A stretch of DNA of 64,000 nt, taken from assembly GCF_024518675.1 (NCBI RefSeq), contig NZ_JANIGL010000003.1, forward strand, positions 496,001-560,000, in the 5' to 3' direction. A program made the position numbers and the translations under genes. Below are positions 27,862 through 36,385 of the stretch, piece by piece. How positions within the stretch are numbered: position 1 is the stretch's first letter; each line of letters starts with the position of its first letter. The notes beneath the pieces were generated by a model that did no database searches, was not told the DNA's origin, and was given only the letters and a program-made list of their open reading frames with translations. This stretch comes from Pseudoalteromonas shioyasakiensis (GTDB lineage Bacteria; Pseudomonadota; Gammaproteobacteria; Enterobacterales; Alteromonadaceae).

Positions 27862-30855
27862 TTAAAACTCTATACGTGCAGTTAAAGACACATAGCGAGC
27901 ACCTTGACGGCCTGTAACTAAGCCATAATCAGGGTTTAGCTCTAAGCCATTATCGCCATATTGTGCACGCTCCTCATTAATTGATACTGCACTATCGCCA
28001 TCAAATAAGTTATAGACCGTGCCTTTTAAGGTCATATCAGAACCAAAGAAATCAGTGTAATAGGTTAATGACATATCCACGTTAGTTAACCAAGGTAAGT
28101 TACCTTTGCTGCCTCGTGGTGCAGGGTTGCCGTTTTCATCATAGTGTGATGCTTGGTCATAGTATTTACTAATACATGCATCCCACGGACTGCCTTGCTC
28201 ACAACTATCAACACCTTCAGGGTGCACTGAGAAATAGCTTTTTGGACGGCCTGAAGTTGTTCTGGCCACTAAGCCCACTGTCAGTGAATCTGTAATATTA
28301 TAGGCGCCACTAAACTTAAGCGCATGGCGGTGATCATTAGGTAAATTACCATACCCGTGATCCATCAAATCACCATAGTCATAAGATGTTGTCCAGCCAG
28401 GATCGGCTTGGTTATTATCAGTTTTAACTAAGCCTTCTGTATTCCCGTAACTATGTGACCAGGTGTAAGATGTATTAATACGTAAGTCATCAGTTACATT
28501 GCCATCTAAAGTAAACTCAAGGGCAAGGTATTTACGTTTAGCTTCAGGTAATGCAAGTTCATCGGCACTTAGGTTTACGTTATCGATTTGCCCATCACCA
28601 TCAAAGTCATACGACATTTGAATCGCTTCACCTGGGTTATTAAGCACATAATATGAACCTTGCCCTACGTTATCAGCGATCCCCATTTCAGCAAGCTTTT
28701 TAGCCAGAACAGGACCAACATCGGTATCTTCAACACTGCGACCTAGATCACGGTAGATGGCGCGTACACCCGCCGACATAGTGTCAAACACTTCTTGCTG
28801 ATAGCCTATTGTGAACTCATCACTGTACATTGGTTTTAAAGAAGACGAAGCAATTAACCCAGGCTCTGTAATACCACGCTGACGCCAGCGCCTATCACGT
28901 AACATATCACCACGACTTGGCGAGCCATCAGCCAATAAACTCGGTGATCCATTACTGTCTAAATCATCTAACTCAAAATATTCAAACCACTCAATAGATG
29001 CTGAGCCCTGAGTGATATTCATGTTTGCAGACACAGGTTGAAAATAACGCCCATAAGTGGCAAATATTTTCGCGCTACCATCACCTGAGACATCATAAAT
29101 AGCCTGTAATCGAGGTGCTATTTGATTATCAATATCGACAAAAGCACGGCCATCTGTCACTGTGTTTTCAAACTGACTGTAACGCAATCCCATATTAAGC
29201 ACTAAATTATCAGTTGCTTGCCATGAATCATTGATGTAAAAAGCCAATGAAGTTGTATCTGAATCAACTTCACGACTACGTACTCGTCGCTCTATGAAGT
29301 CACTACCTAAAGCTGCACCAGACACATCATTTTCGCCAGCGGTTTTTACTGTCCACCAACCTTGCGCGTCGCCGATACCATTTTGACCTTCAAAGTAATC
29401 AACTTTCACATTGGTATAATCAATACCAAACTGGATAGAATGCATATCCAAGTCCCAGTTAAAGTCAATTCTTGCTTGATCCCGTGTATACTCTTCTTCA
29501 GTAACAGATGAGTTTGTGTGCTGGCTTAACGTTACGAAACCATTACGCTCATCCCAAACACCTGGATTAGGTGAAGCGACAACGTTCTCAACATTTTCCG
29601 TTACACGTCCAACAACCGCAGACACAGAAAATGTATCGGTGAGGTAACCGTTATAGTTAATACTATATACATTGCCGCCATCTTCGCCTGGCGCATCTAC
29701 ACCTTTTTGGTCACCTACCACATTATCTTGCCAGTTATAAGCGAATGTTTTGTCAGTCCAAGTGCGTTTGTTATTCATCGCAGAGAAACCGACTGAATGG
29801 TCTTCATTAATGAACCAATCTACTTTGGTAAACCAGCGGTCTTCATCACGTTCAAAATCTGACAGTGTGGTTTGCCCAGCCCCAGTTGATTCTTCACGAC
29901 GAGGTGCAAATAAACCATAAAAGAATAAAGTATCTTCGATAATAGCGCCGCTAGCCCATAACTGTAACTCTTTAAAATCATAACTACTTTGTTGTGTGTT
30001 TGTACTTATCGTACCGCTGTCTTGAAATATCGAGTCATGTTGACTACGAAGACTATCAGGATCCCAGCGTACCTCTGCACCAAACTTAAAATCATTATCA
30101 CCTGATTTAGATACCGCGTTTACAATCCCGCCTAATGCGCCACCAAATTCAGGGCTTACACCACCCGTTTTGACCTGAGTTTGCGAAATAGCTTCCCAAG
30201 GTAGGCGAATAGAACCTAACCCTGTACGGATACTTGTTACATTCAAGCCATTGAAGTAATAGCCATTTTCAGCAGCTGATGAGCCGCCAAAGCTTGATGC
30301 TCCTTTAAAGTTCGAACCACCTGGTGCAGCAGTTCCCGGTGCCAATAAGGCGATACTTTCAAAACCCGTATTTACCGGCATTGCTTTGAGTTCAGCATCA
30401 CTGAACGTTAAACCAGAGGTAGAAGAGGCCATATCAACACGGCGAATAGCTGAACCTGTTACAGCGATACGCTCAATGTCTGTACCTGCTTTATACAGTT
30501 GCACATCCAGAATAATGGATTGCCCAATAGTCACTGCTACATCTTCTTCAACCAGTGTTTGGTAACCATCTTTTACGATTGTAACGTCATATGTACCAAC
30601 CGGTACATTACGTAAAAGGTAATCACCTTCTGCATTGCTGGTAATGGTATAAACTAAACCTTTCGTTTTATGCTTAAGCGTAATAGTTGCACCAATCAGA
30701 TCATTGCCTGATTGCGCAACAATATGGCCTTTTACAATACTGCTACCATCAACGGCTTGCGCGGTCGGTGCCATCATCAATGCCGCAGTTACTGCAGTTG
30801 CTAGTAAGGTTTTTACACCCGCTCCCCGAGTTTGCTTTTTATTATATGTAAACAT
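27862..30855 (-). CDS. TonB-dependent outer-membrane receptor, Oar-like, with N-terminal carboxypeptidase-regulatory domain
   Basis: 997 aa from ATG 30855, which has AAGGA at ideal spacing; the frame runs back to 30921 without support. A signal peptide (...AALMMAPTAQA) is followed by a CarboxypepD_reg-like domain (KGHIVAQSGNDLIGATITL... GDYLLRNVPVGTYDV), then the plug (IAVTGSAIRRVD, ENGYYFNGLNVTS) and a large beta-barrel ending RYVSLTARIEF. Oar-like receptors import peptides or large ligands in marine proteobacteria. Its promoter has the same palindrome as the hydroxyproline operons, so uptake of collagen-derived peptides is the likely role. Confidence 0.88.
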   Translation of the reverse strand: MFTYNKKQTRGAGVKTLLATAVTAALMMAPTAQAVDGSSIVKGHIVAQSGNDLIGATITLKHKTKGLVYTITSNAEGDYLLRNVPVGTYDVTIVKDGYQTLVEEDVAVTIGQSIILDVQLYKAGTDIERIAVTGSAIRRVDMASSTSGLTFSDAELKAMPVNTGFESIALLAPGTAAPGGSNFKGASSFGGSSAAENGYYFNGLNVTSIRTGLGSIRLPWEAISQTQVKTGGVSPEFGGALGGIVNAVSKSGDNDFKFGAEVRWDPDSLRSQHDSIFQDSGTISTNTQQSSYDFKELQLWASGAIIEDTLFFYGLFAPRREESTGAGQTTLSDFERDEDRWFTKVDWFINEDHSVGFSAMNNKRTWTDKTFAYNWQDNVVGDQKGVDAPGEDGGNVYSINYNGYLTDTFSVSAVVGRVTENVENVVASPNPGVWDERNGFVTLSQHTNSSVTEEEYTRDQARIDFNWDLDMHSIQFGIDYTNVKVDYFEGQNGIGDAQGWWTVKTAGENDVSGAALGSDFIERRVRSREVDSDTTSLAFYINDSWQATDNLVLNMGLRYSQFENTVTDGRAFVDIDNQIAPRLQAIYDVSGDGSAKIFATYGRYFQPVSANMNITQGSASIEWFEYFELDDLDSNGSPSLLADGSPSRGDMLRDRRWRQRGITEPGLIASSSLKPMYSDEFTIGYQQEVFDTMSAGVRAIYRDLGRSVEDTDVGPVLAKKLAEMGIADNVGQGSYYVLNNPGEAIQMSYDFDGDGQIDNVNLSADELALPEAKRKYLALEFTLDGNVTDDLRINTSYTWSHSYGNTEGLVKTDNNQADPGWTTSYDYGDLMDHGYGNLPNDHRHALKFSGAYNITDSLTVGLVARTTSGRPKSYFSVHPEGVDSCEQGSPWDACISKYYDQASHYDENGNPAPRGSKGNLPWLTNVDMSLTYYTDFFGSDMTLKGTVYNLFDGDSAVSINEERAQYGDNGLELNPDYGLVTGRQGARYVSLTARIEF

Positions 30856-30912
30856 GAATATGTTCCTTGATCCTGTTGATTTTTTATTGTCTGTCGTACC
30901 TCTGACGTAAAA

Positions 30913-30944
30913 AATATACACTCATTACATATTGTATACAATAT
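30913..30944 (-). promoter_or_regulatory. Promoter and GntR operator of the TonB receptor
   Basis: The perfect 16-bp palindrome ATATTGTATACAATAT (30929-30944) contains the full TTGTATACAA core. On the minus strand it covers a predicted -35 TTGTAT (30936-30941), which is 17 bp from a -10 TATATT (30913-30918). The receptor ATG is 74 bp downstream. Confidence 0.72.
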
Positions 30945-31301
30945 TAAATATACATAAATTTCACATATTTTTATGAAAAGCATAAGATCAATAAGAACCG
31001 ATTACATATTTTATTATTAATATCAATTTGTTGAGTCAAAATTACATAGCGCTTACAAAGCAAAGCGAGTGAACAAAGTAATTCATACAGGGGTAAATAA
31101 CTGCAGCTATAGTAAAATTCAAATTCAAAAGTAAAACGCTGAGCATAACTTGTCGTAACAAACCTGCAAAACGTATTTTCGCTTTGTTGACTTGGACTGA
31201 CTAAGCGTTATTACACGTCAATACACTGCTTACCTGTTGAACCTTATTGAGCTTTACTTATGTTATTAGTTTATTTTTATCTCGGCCTTGCCGAAGTAAA
31301 T
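30945..31301. other. Intergenic region between divergent receptor and deaminase genes
   Basis: About 360 bp separate the two divergent promoters. The sequence is AT-rich. A reading frame opens at 31260 and runs into the deaminase, but it passes through the promoter and operator and lacks a ribosome site, so I do not count it as coding. I see no other palindrome or RNA gene here. Confidence 0.5.
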
Positions 31302-31336
31302 TTTACTGATACAATAACAATGTATAATGTATACAA
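31302..31336 (+). promoter_or_regulatory. Promoter and GntR operator of the DapA-family deaminase
   Basis: A consensus -10 TATAAT (31323-31328) lies 15 bp after TTTACT (31302-31307). The site ATGTATACAA (31327-31336, 9 of 10 to the island palindrome) begins inside the -10 and covers the likely transcription start. AGAGGA and the ATG (31359) follow. Confidence 0.7.
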
Positions 31337-31358
31337 TATAATTATAAGAGGAATTATA

Positions 31359-32327
31359 ATGGAAACTAATAGTAAAGATTGGCGATATACTGTTATGCCA
31401 GCTGTATTTACATGGCTAAAAGAAACTGAATCCGGAGCCGTTGAAATTGACCTTGAAGCAACACAAAAATACGCTGCGGATATCTTAAAAGTGCAAGGTA
31501 AACATGGAACCAGAATGGGTGGTCTGGTCGGCTCCGGCACATTGGGTGAGAACAGTTACCTAAGCTCTGAGCAGCGCCTTTCTTTACTCAAAGCCCTTTC
31601 AAGCGTTGCGAAAGAGTACAATGTGCCATTGATCAGTGGCGCTGCGGCTGAGACAAAAGAAAAACTTGCCAAAATAGTTACAGAGCTTGCGACTGTAGGC
31701 GTAGATACCGTTATGGTAATGCCGCCAAAAACAAAAGAAGCGCCTTGTGATGAACAAATGTATGCGTACTACGCACTTGCAGCAACAGCGGCAAAAGAGG
31801 CTGGCATAACAATAATGCCCTATAACAACCCTGACGCAGCTGGCTATCATGCGCTTTCAACTGAGCTTCTAACAAGACTTGCTGCCCTACCTGAAGTCAC
31901 TGCACTTAAAATATCAACTATCGACGTGTCAGTTATTGAAACAATGATGTTAGAGAACAAAAATTTAAAAGTATTGGCCGGTGTTGACACCGTTACTGTA
32001 CATGCAGGACTCGCAGGCGCATATGGCGGCATTACAGGTGTGGGCTGCATATTCCCAAAAGCGAGTATTACAATGCAAGAGTATGTAAATAACGGAGAGT
32101 GGGCTGAGGCAAATAAAATATCTCAGGCGATGAATTCCATATCCTATCTTGATGCACAGCCGTTACTTTTAGAATACCTTAAGTTTGCTTTTGGCATTCA
32201 TCATAATGATCTAACAGGTGGGCTTCGTACCTTTGGCAAAAAGCTAACTCAACAGCAGATTGATGATGTTCACACACGCTATATCAAAGCAAAAGAAAGA
32301 CTTGAGATTCTGGGTTTACTAGACTGA
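31359..32327 (+). CDS. lhpC: DapA/DHDPS-family deaminase, likely delta1-pyrroline-4-hydroxy-2-carboxylate deaminase
   Basis: 322 aa from ATG 31359 (AGAGGA six bases upstream). The TIM-barrel family marks are present: GSGTLGENSYLS (about residues 58-69), Tyr155 in MPYNNP and the Schiff-base Lys184 in TALKIS. In 4-hydroxyproline degradation this family converts delta1-pyrroline-4-hydroxy-2-carboxylate to 2-ketoglutarate semialdehyde and ammonia. All other enzymes of that route lie at 37.2-41.5 kb, and the promoter has the same operator. Dihydrodipicolinate synthase itself is unlikely in this context. A strong terminator follows. Confidence 0.82.
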   Translation: METNSKDWRYTVMPAVFTWLKETESGAVEIDLEATQKYAADILKVQGKHGTRMGGLVGSGTLGENSYLSSEQRLSLLKALSSVAKEYNVPLISGAAAETKEKLAKIVTELATVGVDTVMVMPPKTKEAPCDEQMYAYYALAATAAKEAGITIMPYNNPDAAGYHALSTELLTRLAALPEVTALKISTIDVSVIETMMLENKNLKVLAGVDTVTVHAGLAGAYGGITGVGCIFPKASITMQEYVNNGEWAEANKISQAMNSISYLDAQPLLLEYLKFAFGIHHNDLTGGLRTFGKKLTQQQIDDVHTRYIKAKERLEILGLLD

Positions 32328-32343
32328 CTACTTCAAAGGTTGG

Positions 32344-32371
32344 AAAAAACTCCGTTTATACGGAGTTTTTT
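32344..32371 (+). terminator. Intrinsic terminator of the deaminase gene
   Basis: A 12-bp perfect stem (AAAAAACTCCGT and its complement) with loop TTAT ends in a run of six T. It begins 17 bp after the stop codon. The A-tract on the other side lets it work in both directions. Confidence 0.9.
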
Positions 32372-32559
32372 GTCTTTAGAGTTTGACAATTTGATGCTCG
32401 CTCTACTCGTTAATTAACTATGTATGGCTCTTACACACTTAGATTAAATAGCACTAAATATTATAAATAGCTTACTACTCAAAATAATATTTATGAATAT
32501 TCTGAGTACTTATACAAAAGCAAATAATGAGCCTACAGATCCATAAGGAGCAACTCTTA

Positions 32560-33668
32560 TTAGTGATGGTTCACTTTACAAAAGGGATCTCTTGTAGGTA
32601 ATAATTGATTTGCAACATTGCCACTTGTGAAGTTATTTGATGCTGCGTGCTCTTCACTGCTATCACTCATAATAGACACTCGTGTTGGAATCAACTTAAC
32701 ATCCGATATGTTTAGATATAAAGCATTCATAGTTTGGGCATTAGCTACATAATATTTTAAACCATGGTGATCAGCTAAGTTAGTCCATATGGTGCGAGAT
32801 GTACGTGGAGCTATGTTCGACTCTTCGCGACTTGTCATACGCATATCAAAGTTAATTGGTTGAGCACAGACCCCCATAAATGACCGTGTTTGAGCCACTG
32901 CAAGGTAGTCAGCCGTTTCAGGTAATGAAAAGTTTAAATAATAAGACCCACGTTCAAAGCGCTGTGTTGCTTCAGCACCACCCGGTGTAGCCATAATAGA
33001 CGATGTTGGATTTTTAATATCTGATAAGCCTGTTTGAAAGCGCCAGTACTCGTTTAAAATTAACTGCCCTGCATACGCTGGTTCATTCGTGACAACGCGA
33101 TAGTCGGGGCTATGATAAATATGAACTTTCTCGCCGCGAAATTCAGCAATAGCGCTATCACTCTTTCCATCTGAAAGGCAAATATGCATGACAGGAGCAA
33201 CCGCTGAGCTATCAGGCATCTCTTCCGAAATAAGACAATGGTGATCAGACTTAATTGCTTCTATCCCCTCTTGGACACTTGCGCACATGTATCAAGTATA
33301 TATTGCACCATACGAAGAATACTTAAACGAGGTTTATCAGATTTTGTTTCATCAGGGAATCGTGTTTCACCATCATACAACGCATTAACAACCAGCCCTT
33401 CTTCATTTAAGCCATCAGCGGCAGCAAAAGCAACCTTTGACGACGGGTACTCTAATACGGTAACAAGACTTCTATAGCTTGATGTCCATGTTAGAATGCT
33501 GGTATTGTTTTTACCATATTCTGTATCTGCAAAATTTTGATCTACTCCTTGGCGCTCCAAACCTGCCGGAAATGCATAAAGACTGCTGGTTAACTGCCAA
33601 TACCAGTCCATATTCCTCCCTGTTACAGGGAACTCTTTATTTTGACTGTTAAAAATTCTTGTACACAT
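32560..33668 (-). pseudogene. Frameshifted choloylglycine hydrolase/penicillin V acylase family Ntn-hydrolase
   Basis: Two overlapping frames together make one 368-residue protein. The first part starts at ATG 33668 with AGGAG at 7 bp and encodes Met-Cys-Thr-Arg..., with Cys2 as N-terminal nucleophile, Arg18 and Asp21 (GRNMDW), all as in choloylglycine hydrolases and penicillin acylases. The second part supplies VVTNEP (the conserved Asn) and the Arg-containing ATQRFERG. The break is at 33281-33284: minus-strand TGTGCGCAAG would read in frame as TGTGCAAG, so a GC dinucleotide has been duplicated (+2). Relatives cleave penicillin V, bile salts or acyl-homoserine lactones. No signal peptide is present. 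A sequencing error is the alternative to a true pseudogene. Confidence 0.82.
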
Positions 33669-33765
33669 ATACACTCCTATTAAAGTGTTTAATAATTACA
33701 ATAATGTTGCCGAGGTGACAAAACCACGATGACTAACCAACCTTAACTTTACGAGTAAAGTAAAA

Positions 33766-34779
33766 ATGCATACCAGTAGTACTTTAATTGATAACCAAGA
33801 TAGGAAACGGGTTTTACTTGCTGCTAATTATTTTATAGCCGTGATGAGCGCTTTTACTTCTTACATTAACTTTAAGGTTGGCACCTATTTGGCGCTTGCT
33901 TCTATTCAAGCCGTAGTTGTTTTTATATGCTTTTATTTAATTTTAAAAATTCGAAGCGATAAATTGAGGCTATCATACAGTTTAATAACCTCTTCCATTT
34001 ATATGCTATTGGTGACTTATGCAACCTACATGAGCAATTTAAACACGGCTATTGGTGCATGGGGAATGACGTTACCCGTTTTATTTTATTTTTTAAATAG
34101 TATACGGCCTGGCTTTATCTTTTCCATCATGTATTTGTTCATATACACTTGGATTTTAGTCGGTGTTTATAATACACAAAGTATAAAACCATTAGCGAAC
34201 TTTGTTTTAGCGTATCTTATTGTTTGGGGGATCGCGCACGTTTATGAAAAAAACCGCCTAAAAAATCAAGCTCAGTTGACAGTGTTAGCTTTAAAAGATC
34301 CATTAACCAATGCAAACAACTTACTGGCATTGAGACATGATTTTGAGCAACGAACGAAAGCTGAAAAAGGTGTTGGCTTAGCCATGCTAGACATAGACTT
34401 TTTTAAAAAAGTTAATGATACCTACGGGCATGATGTTGGGGATGATATATTGATGCAACTGGTAGAGCTTTTTCAGCAAAAAGTATCTGAGAAAGATGTT
34501 TATCGTACAGGTGGCGAAGAGTTTGTATTATTATTTGATGCCAGTGAAGATGAAGTGTTAAAAGTGTTAAAAGAAATATGTACAGAAACAGAGCATAAGA
34601 TATTTAACTGTTCCAATGGAAATAATATAAATGTAACTCTTAGTTGCGGGTTTATTCATTTTTCTGCTATAGCGCTACAAGAACCTAATAGTCTCTCTAA
34701 AATGTTAAAAACAGCCGATCAATTGTTATATCACGCAAAAGAGCAAGGGCGAAATCAAATAATCACAAGAGAAAATTAA
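33766..34779 (+). CDS. Membrane-bound GGDEF protein (diguanylate cyclase)
   Basis: 337 aa. Five or six membrane segments occupy about residues 18-160, followed by a GGDEF domain. The active-site motif is RTGGEEF (about residues 248-254), the nucleotide-binding region DIDFFKKVNDTYGHDVGDDIL is intact, and the end (ADQLLYHAKEQGRNQI) is normal. It should make cyclic di-GMP at the membrane. Weak ribosome site. It lies in the accessory patch, and its 3' end meets the truncated transposase, which overlaps it by 17 bp on the other strand, so the IS remnant abuts it exactly. Confidence 0.88.
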   Translation: MHTSSTLIDNQDRKRVLLAANYFIAVMSAFTSYINFKVGTYLALASIQAVVVFICFYLILKIRSDKLRLSYSLITSSIYMLLVTYATYMSNLNTAIGAWGMTLPVLFYFLNSIRPGFIFSIMYLFIYTWILVGVYNTQSIKPLANFVLAYLIVWGIAHVYEKNRLKNQAQLTVLALKDPLTNANNLLALRHDFEQRTKAEKGVGLAMLDIDFFKKVNDTYGHDVGDDILMQLVELFQQKVSEKDVYRTGGEEFVLLFDASEDEVLKVLKEICTETEHKIFNCSNGNNINVTLSCGFIHFSAIALQEPNSLSKMLKTADQLLYHAKEQGRNQIITREN

Positions 34780-35251
34780 ATAAATGTGCCTTCCTGTTTC
34801 TCCTGTTCGATTTCAATTTACAGCCATCAATCGCAAGCATATTACGGCCTATCAAACCTTCTTCATCACATATCATCAGCACTTGGGTGAACAGCGGTTC
34901 AATCTGCTCATGCATTTTGGCCACGAAACTTGCTATTGATGTGTAATGCGGCTGAATATCCCCTGACACACTCATGAACAGAATATTGTTCTCACAGGCC
35001 TTGGCTATTCGGCGGCTACTAATTAATCCATGAGCATAACCAAGTAAAGTAATTTTTAACATCACCGTGGGTGGATACGCCGCAGCGCCTGTTTTGTCGT
35101 TGTTATACCACGCGTCAAAGCCCGATAAATCGAGTTTATTTTCGACAATATAACAAAGGGCATATTCAAATGTTCCCGGCAAAATTTGCTCAGTGAAATT
35201 GATAGGAATGAATTTGTTTTGGCAGGATAAGTCAGGCTTATAGTTGGCCAT
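34763..35251 (-). pseudogene. Truncated IS transposase (IS1182/IS5-like N-terminal part)
   Basis: 162 aa. It opens MANYKPDLSCQNKFIPINF and keeps the N-terminal transposase domain (LKITLLGYAHGLISSRRIAKACENNILFMSVSG) and the first catalytic Asp region (MLAIDGCKLKSN). It then runs into unrelated sequence. Intact relatives have about 450 residues, so the catalytic C-terminal two thirds and one IS end are missing. The deletion joint is at about 34800, next to the diguanylate cyclase stop. The family assignment is by motif style. The element cannot move on its own. Confidence 0.8.
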
Positions 35252-35368
35252 AACAATTTACCGTGGGTGAATAATATCTACTAGATCACAGTAACCCAGT
35301 GGATTCAAGGTTAAAAAACACTCAAGTCAAATGTGTAGAGTCAGTTCCTAAAAAGAGTAATTCTACAG

Positions 35369-35468
35369 CCTCAACGCCCCAATAATGGGCAAATATCAGT
35401 TGGTTAAAATAAGCGACGCAGGAGCAAAAACCAACTGTTATTTGTCCTGATTAATTGGCTTGTTATGT
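35369..35468 (-). repeat. Integron attC recombination site
   Basis: On the minus strand: R-double-prime core ACATAAC (35462-35468), a long imperfect hairpin, then the R-prime core GTTGAGG (35369-35375) preceded by GGGGC. The inner arms are 19 bp with two mismatches (35387-35405 against 35429-35447), around a spacer containing CTCCTGCGTCGCTTATTTT. Total length is 100 bp, as for attC sites of Alteromonadales and Shewanella type. The outer part also pairs, with a few extrahelical bases. ACATAAC is the exact complement of GTTATGT at the start of the cassette (35753-35759), as expected for a cassette that closes into a circle. Confidence 0.82.
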
Positions 35469-35758
35469 TTTAAATTACACCTAGGGCAAGATTCAAGTTT
35501 ATATAACTCTTTGATATCTAAGTTCCATGTTGTGCGAGTAAGAAAAGTAAAAAGCCAGTTACAACCACAATTAGGACATTTAACGCCAAACTTACCAATA
35601 AAAAATGATAAGACTAAAAATAAACAACCAACAATAGAAATAACGAGATCACCAAAAAACGCGAATAAGCCGCCAACACAAAATAAACTTAAGCAAATAT
35701 TTAATTTCGTATAAACGCCTGAACTGCGTATTAGACTCATAGTTCCCTTAAAACATAA
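35375..35758 (-). mobile_element. Single integron gene cassette (384 bp)
   Basis: Boundaries follow from the G/TT crossover points. The cassette starts at TTATGT (35758 downward), holds one 100-aa gene and ends at the G of the R-prime core (35375). No integrase gene and no second attC is present in the window, so this is a lone or captured cassette. The 13-bp sequence TGTTATGTTTTAA occurs inverted near both ends (35461-35473 and 35748-35760), which reflects the shared core plus a short extension. Confidence 0.78.
35438..35740 (-). CDS. Cassette-encoded small membrane protein with zinc-ribbon-like cysteines
   Basis: 100 aa from ATG 35740, with AAGGGA upstream; the frame extends to 35788 but that region lies outside the cassette. 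Two hydrophobic segments (about residues 9-25 and 28-50) are followed by a cytoplasmic-type tail with two CPxC pairs, CPNCGC and CPRCNL, about 33 residues apart, a likely zinc ribbon. Proteins of this layout are common in integron cassettes of marine gammaproteobacteria and have no known function. The stop lies inside the attC hairpin, as is usual in tightly packed cassettes. Confidence 0.78.
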   Translation of the reverse strand: MSLIRSSGVYTKLNICLSLFCVGGLFAFFGDLVISIVGCLFLVLSFFIGKFGVKCPNCGCNWLFTFLTRTTWNLDIKELYKLESCPRCNLKHNKPINQDK

Positions 35759-35788
35759 CAGCGTTTTACCAAGAATACCGATAAACAC

Positions 35789-36385
35789 TCTTGAGTGATT
35801 ATCCTAAACTGCGTAAATACACATTAAAATTTATAGTAATATTATTAACTTACTAATTTATGATGAAGATGACAACAAAAACTAGCCACGGCCATACCGA
35901 GGATTTACTTAATCGAGAACGAACATTTTTGTTAACCGAGAATGAAGACCGTATATCACAATAAAATCAATTGGTTACTTTAAACTTAAAATACCAAGCG
36001 AGAATTAATGCTAATTACATAGCGAGAATTTTAGTATTGAAACCACAAGACCCCATTAAAGGAACGCACTTACCTTATTTTAGTGAAACAAAAATGAGCC
36101 GCTCAATAGCTATGAACGCATGCAAAAAGATACACTGCATTGTTGAAATTTAAAGTACTTAGTTAAGCCTTGTTTAATTAGAAAGGCGATAAAACACAGC
36201 TAAAGGGTATGGTTTGAGATATGAAACAAACTCGTTCATTTCATATCTCAATACTTGGCTATTAATGGCGTTACACTCAGTGCGCTTATGATGCCTAACT
36301 TGGTTAACTCATTCACTGAAAAGTACGCCCCTAAGGCAATGAACTATTAAGTGAGTGCTGCACAGTGTAACTACAACTTATAAAG
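35789..36385. other. Gene-poor stretch with degraded coding remnants
   Basis: About 600 bp with no convincing gene. A 34-codon frame at about 35861 (MMKMTTKTSHGHTEDLL...) and the final 36 codons of an open frame ending at about 36350 (QYLAINGVTLSALMM...) look like protein fragments, but I cannot assign them. Between them is a 13-bp perfect inverted repeat (36214-36251). A hairpin CACTCttGAGTG lies at about 35786-35797 next to the cassette boundary. Confidence 0.4.
36214..36251. repeat. 13-bp perfect inverted repeat
   Basis: TTGAGATATGAAA (36214-36226) and its exact complement (36239-36251) surround a 12-nt loop. No T-run follows on either strand, so it is not a standard terminator. It could be a protein-binding site or a mobile-element end. 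Confidence 0.55.

Noticed and set aside
31260-31358. N-terminal extension of the DapA-family deaminase
   Set aside because: The extension covers the -10 and operator and has no ribosome site; ATG 31359 has AGAGGA and matches family length.
35786-35797. Hairpin CACTC-TT-GAGTG next to the cassette start as a second attC
   Set aside because: The stem is too short and the required AAC core on the outer side is missing; only one attC is supportable.
35971-36153. 60-codon frame in the remnant zone
   Set aside because: No ribosome site, unusual composition and no family resemblance; probably chance.
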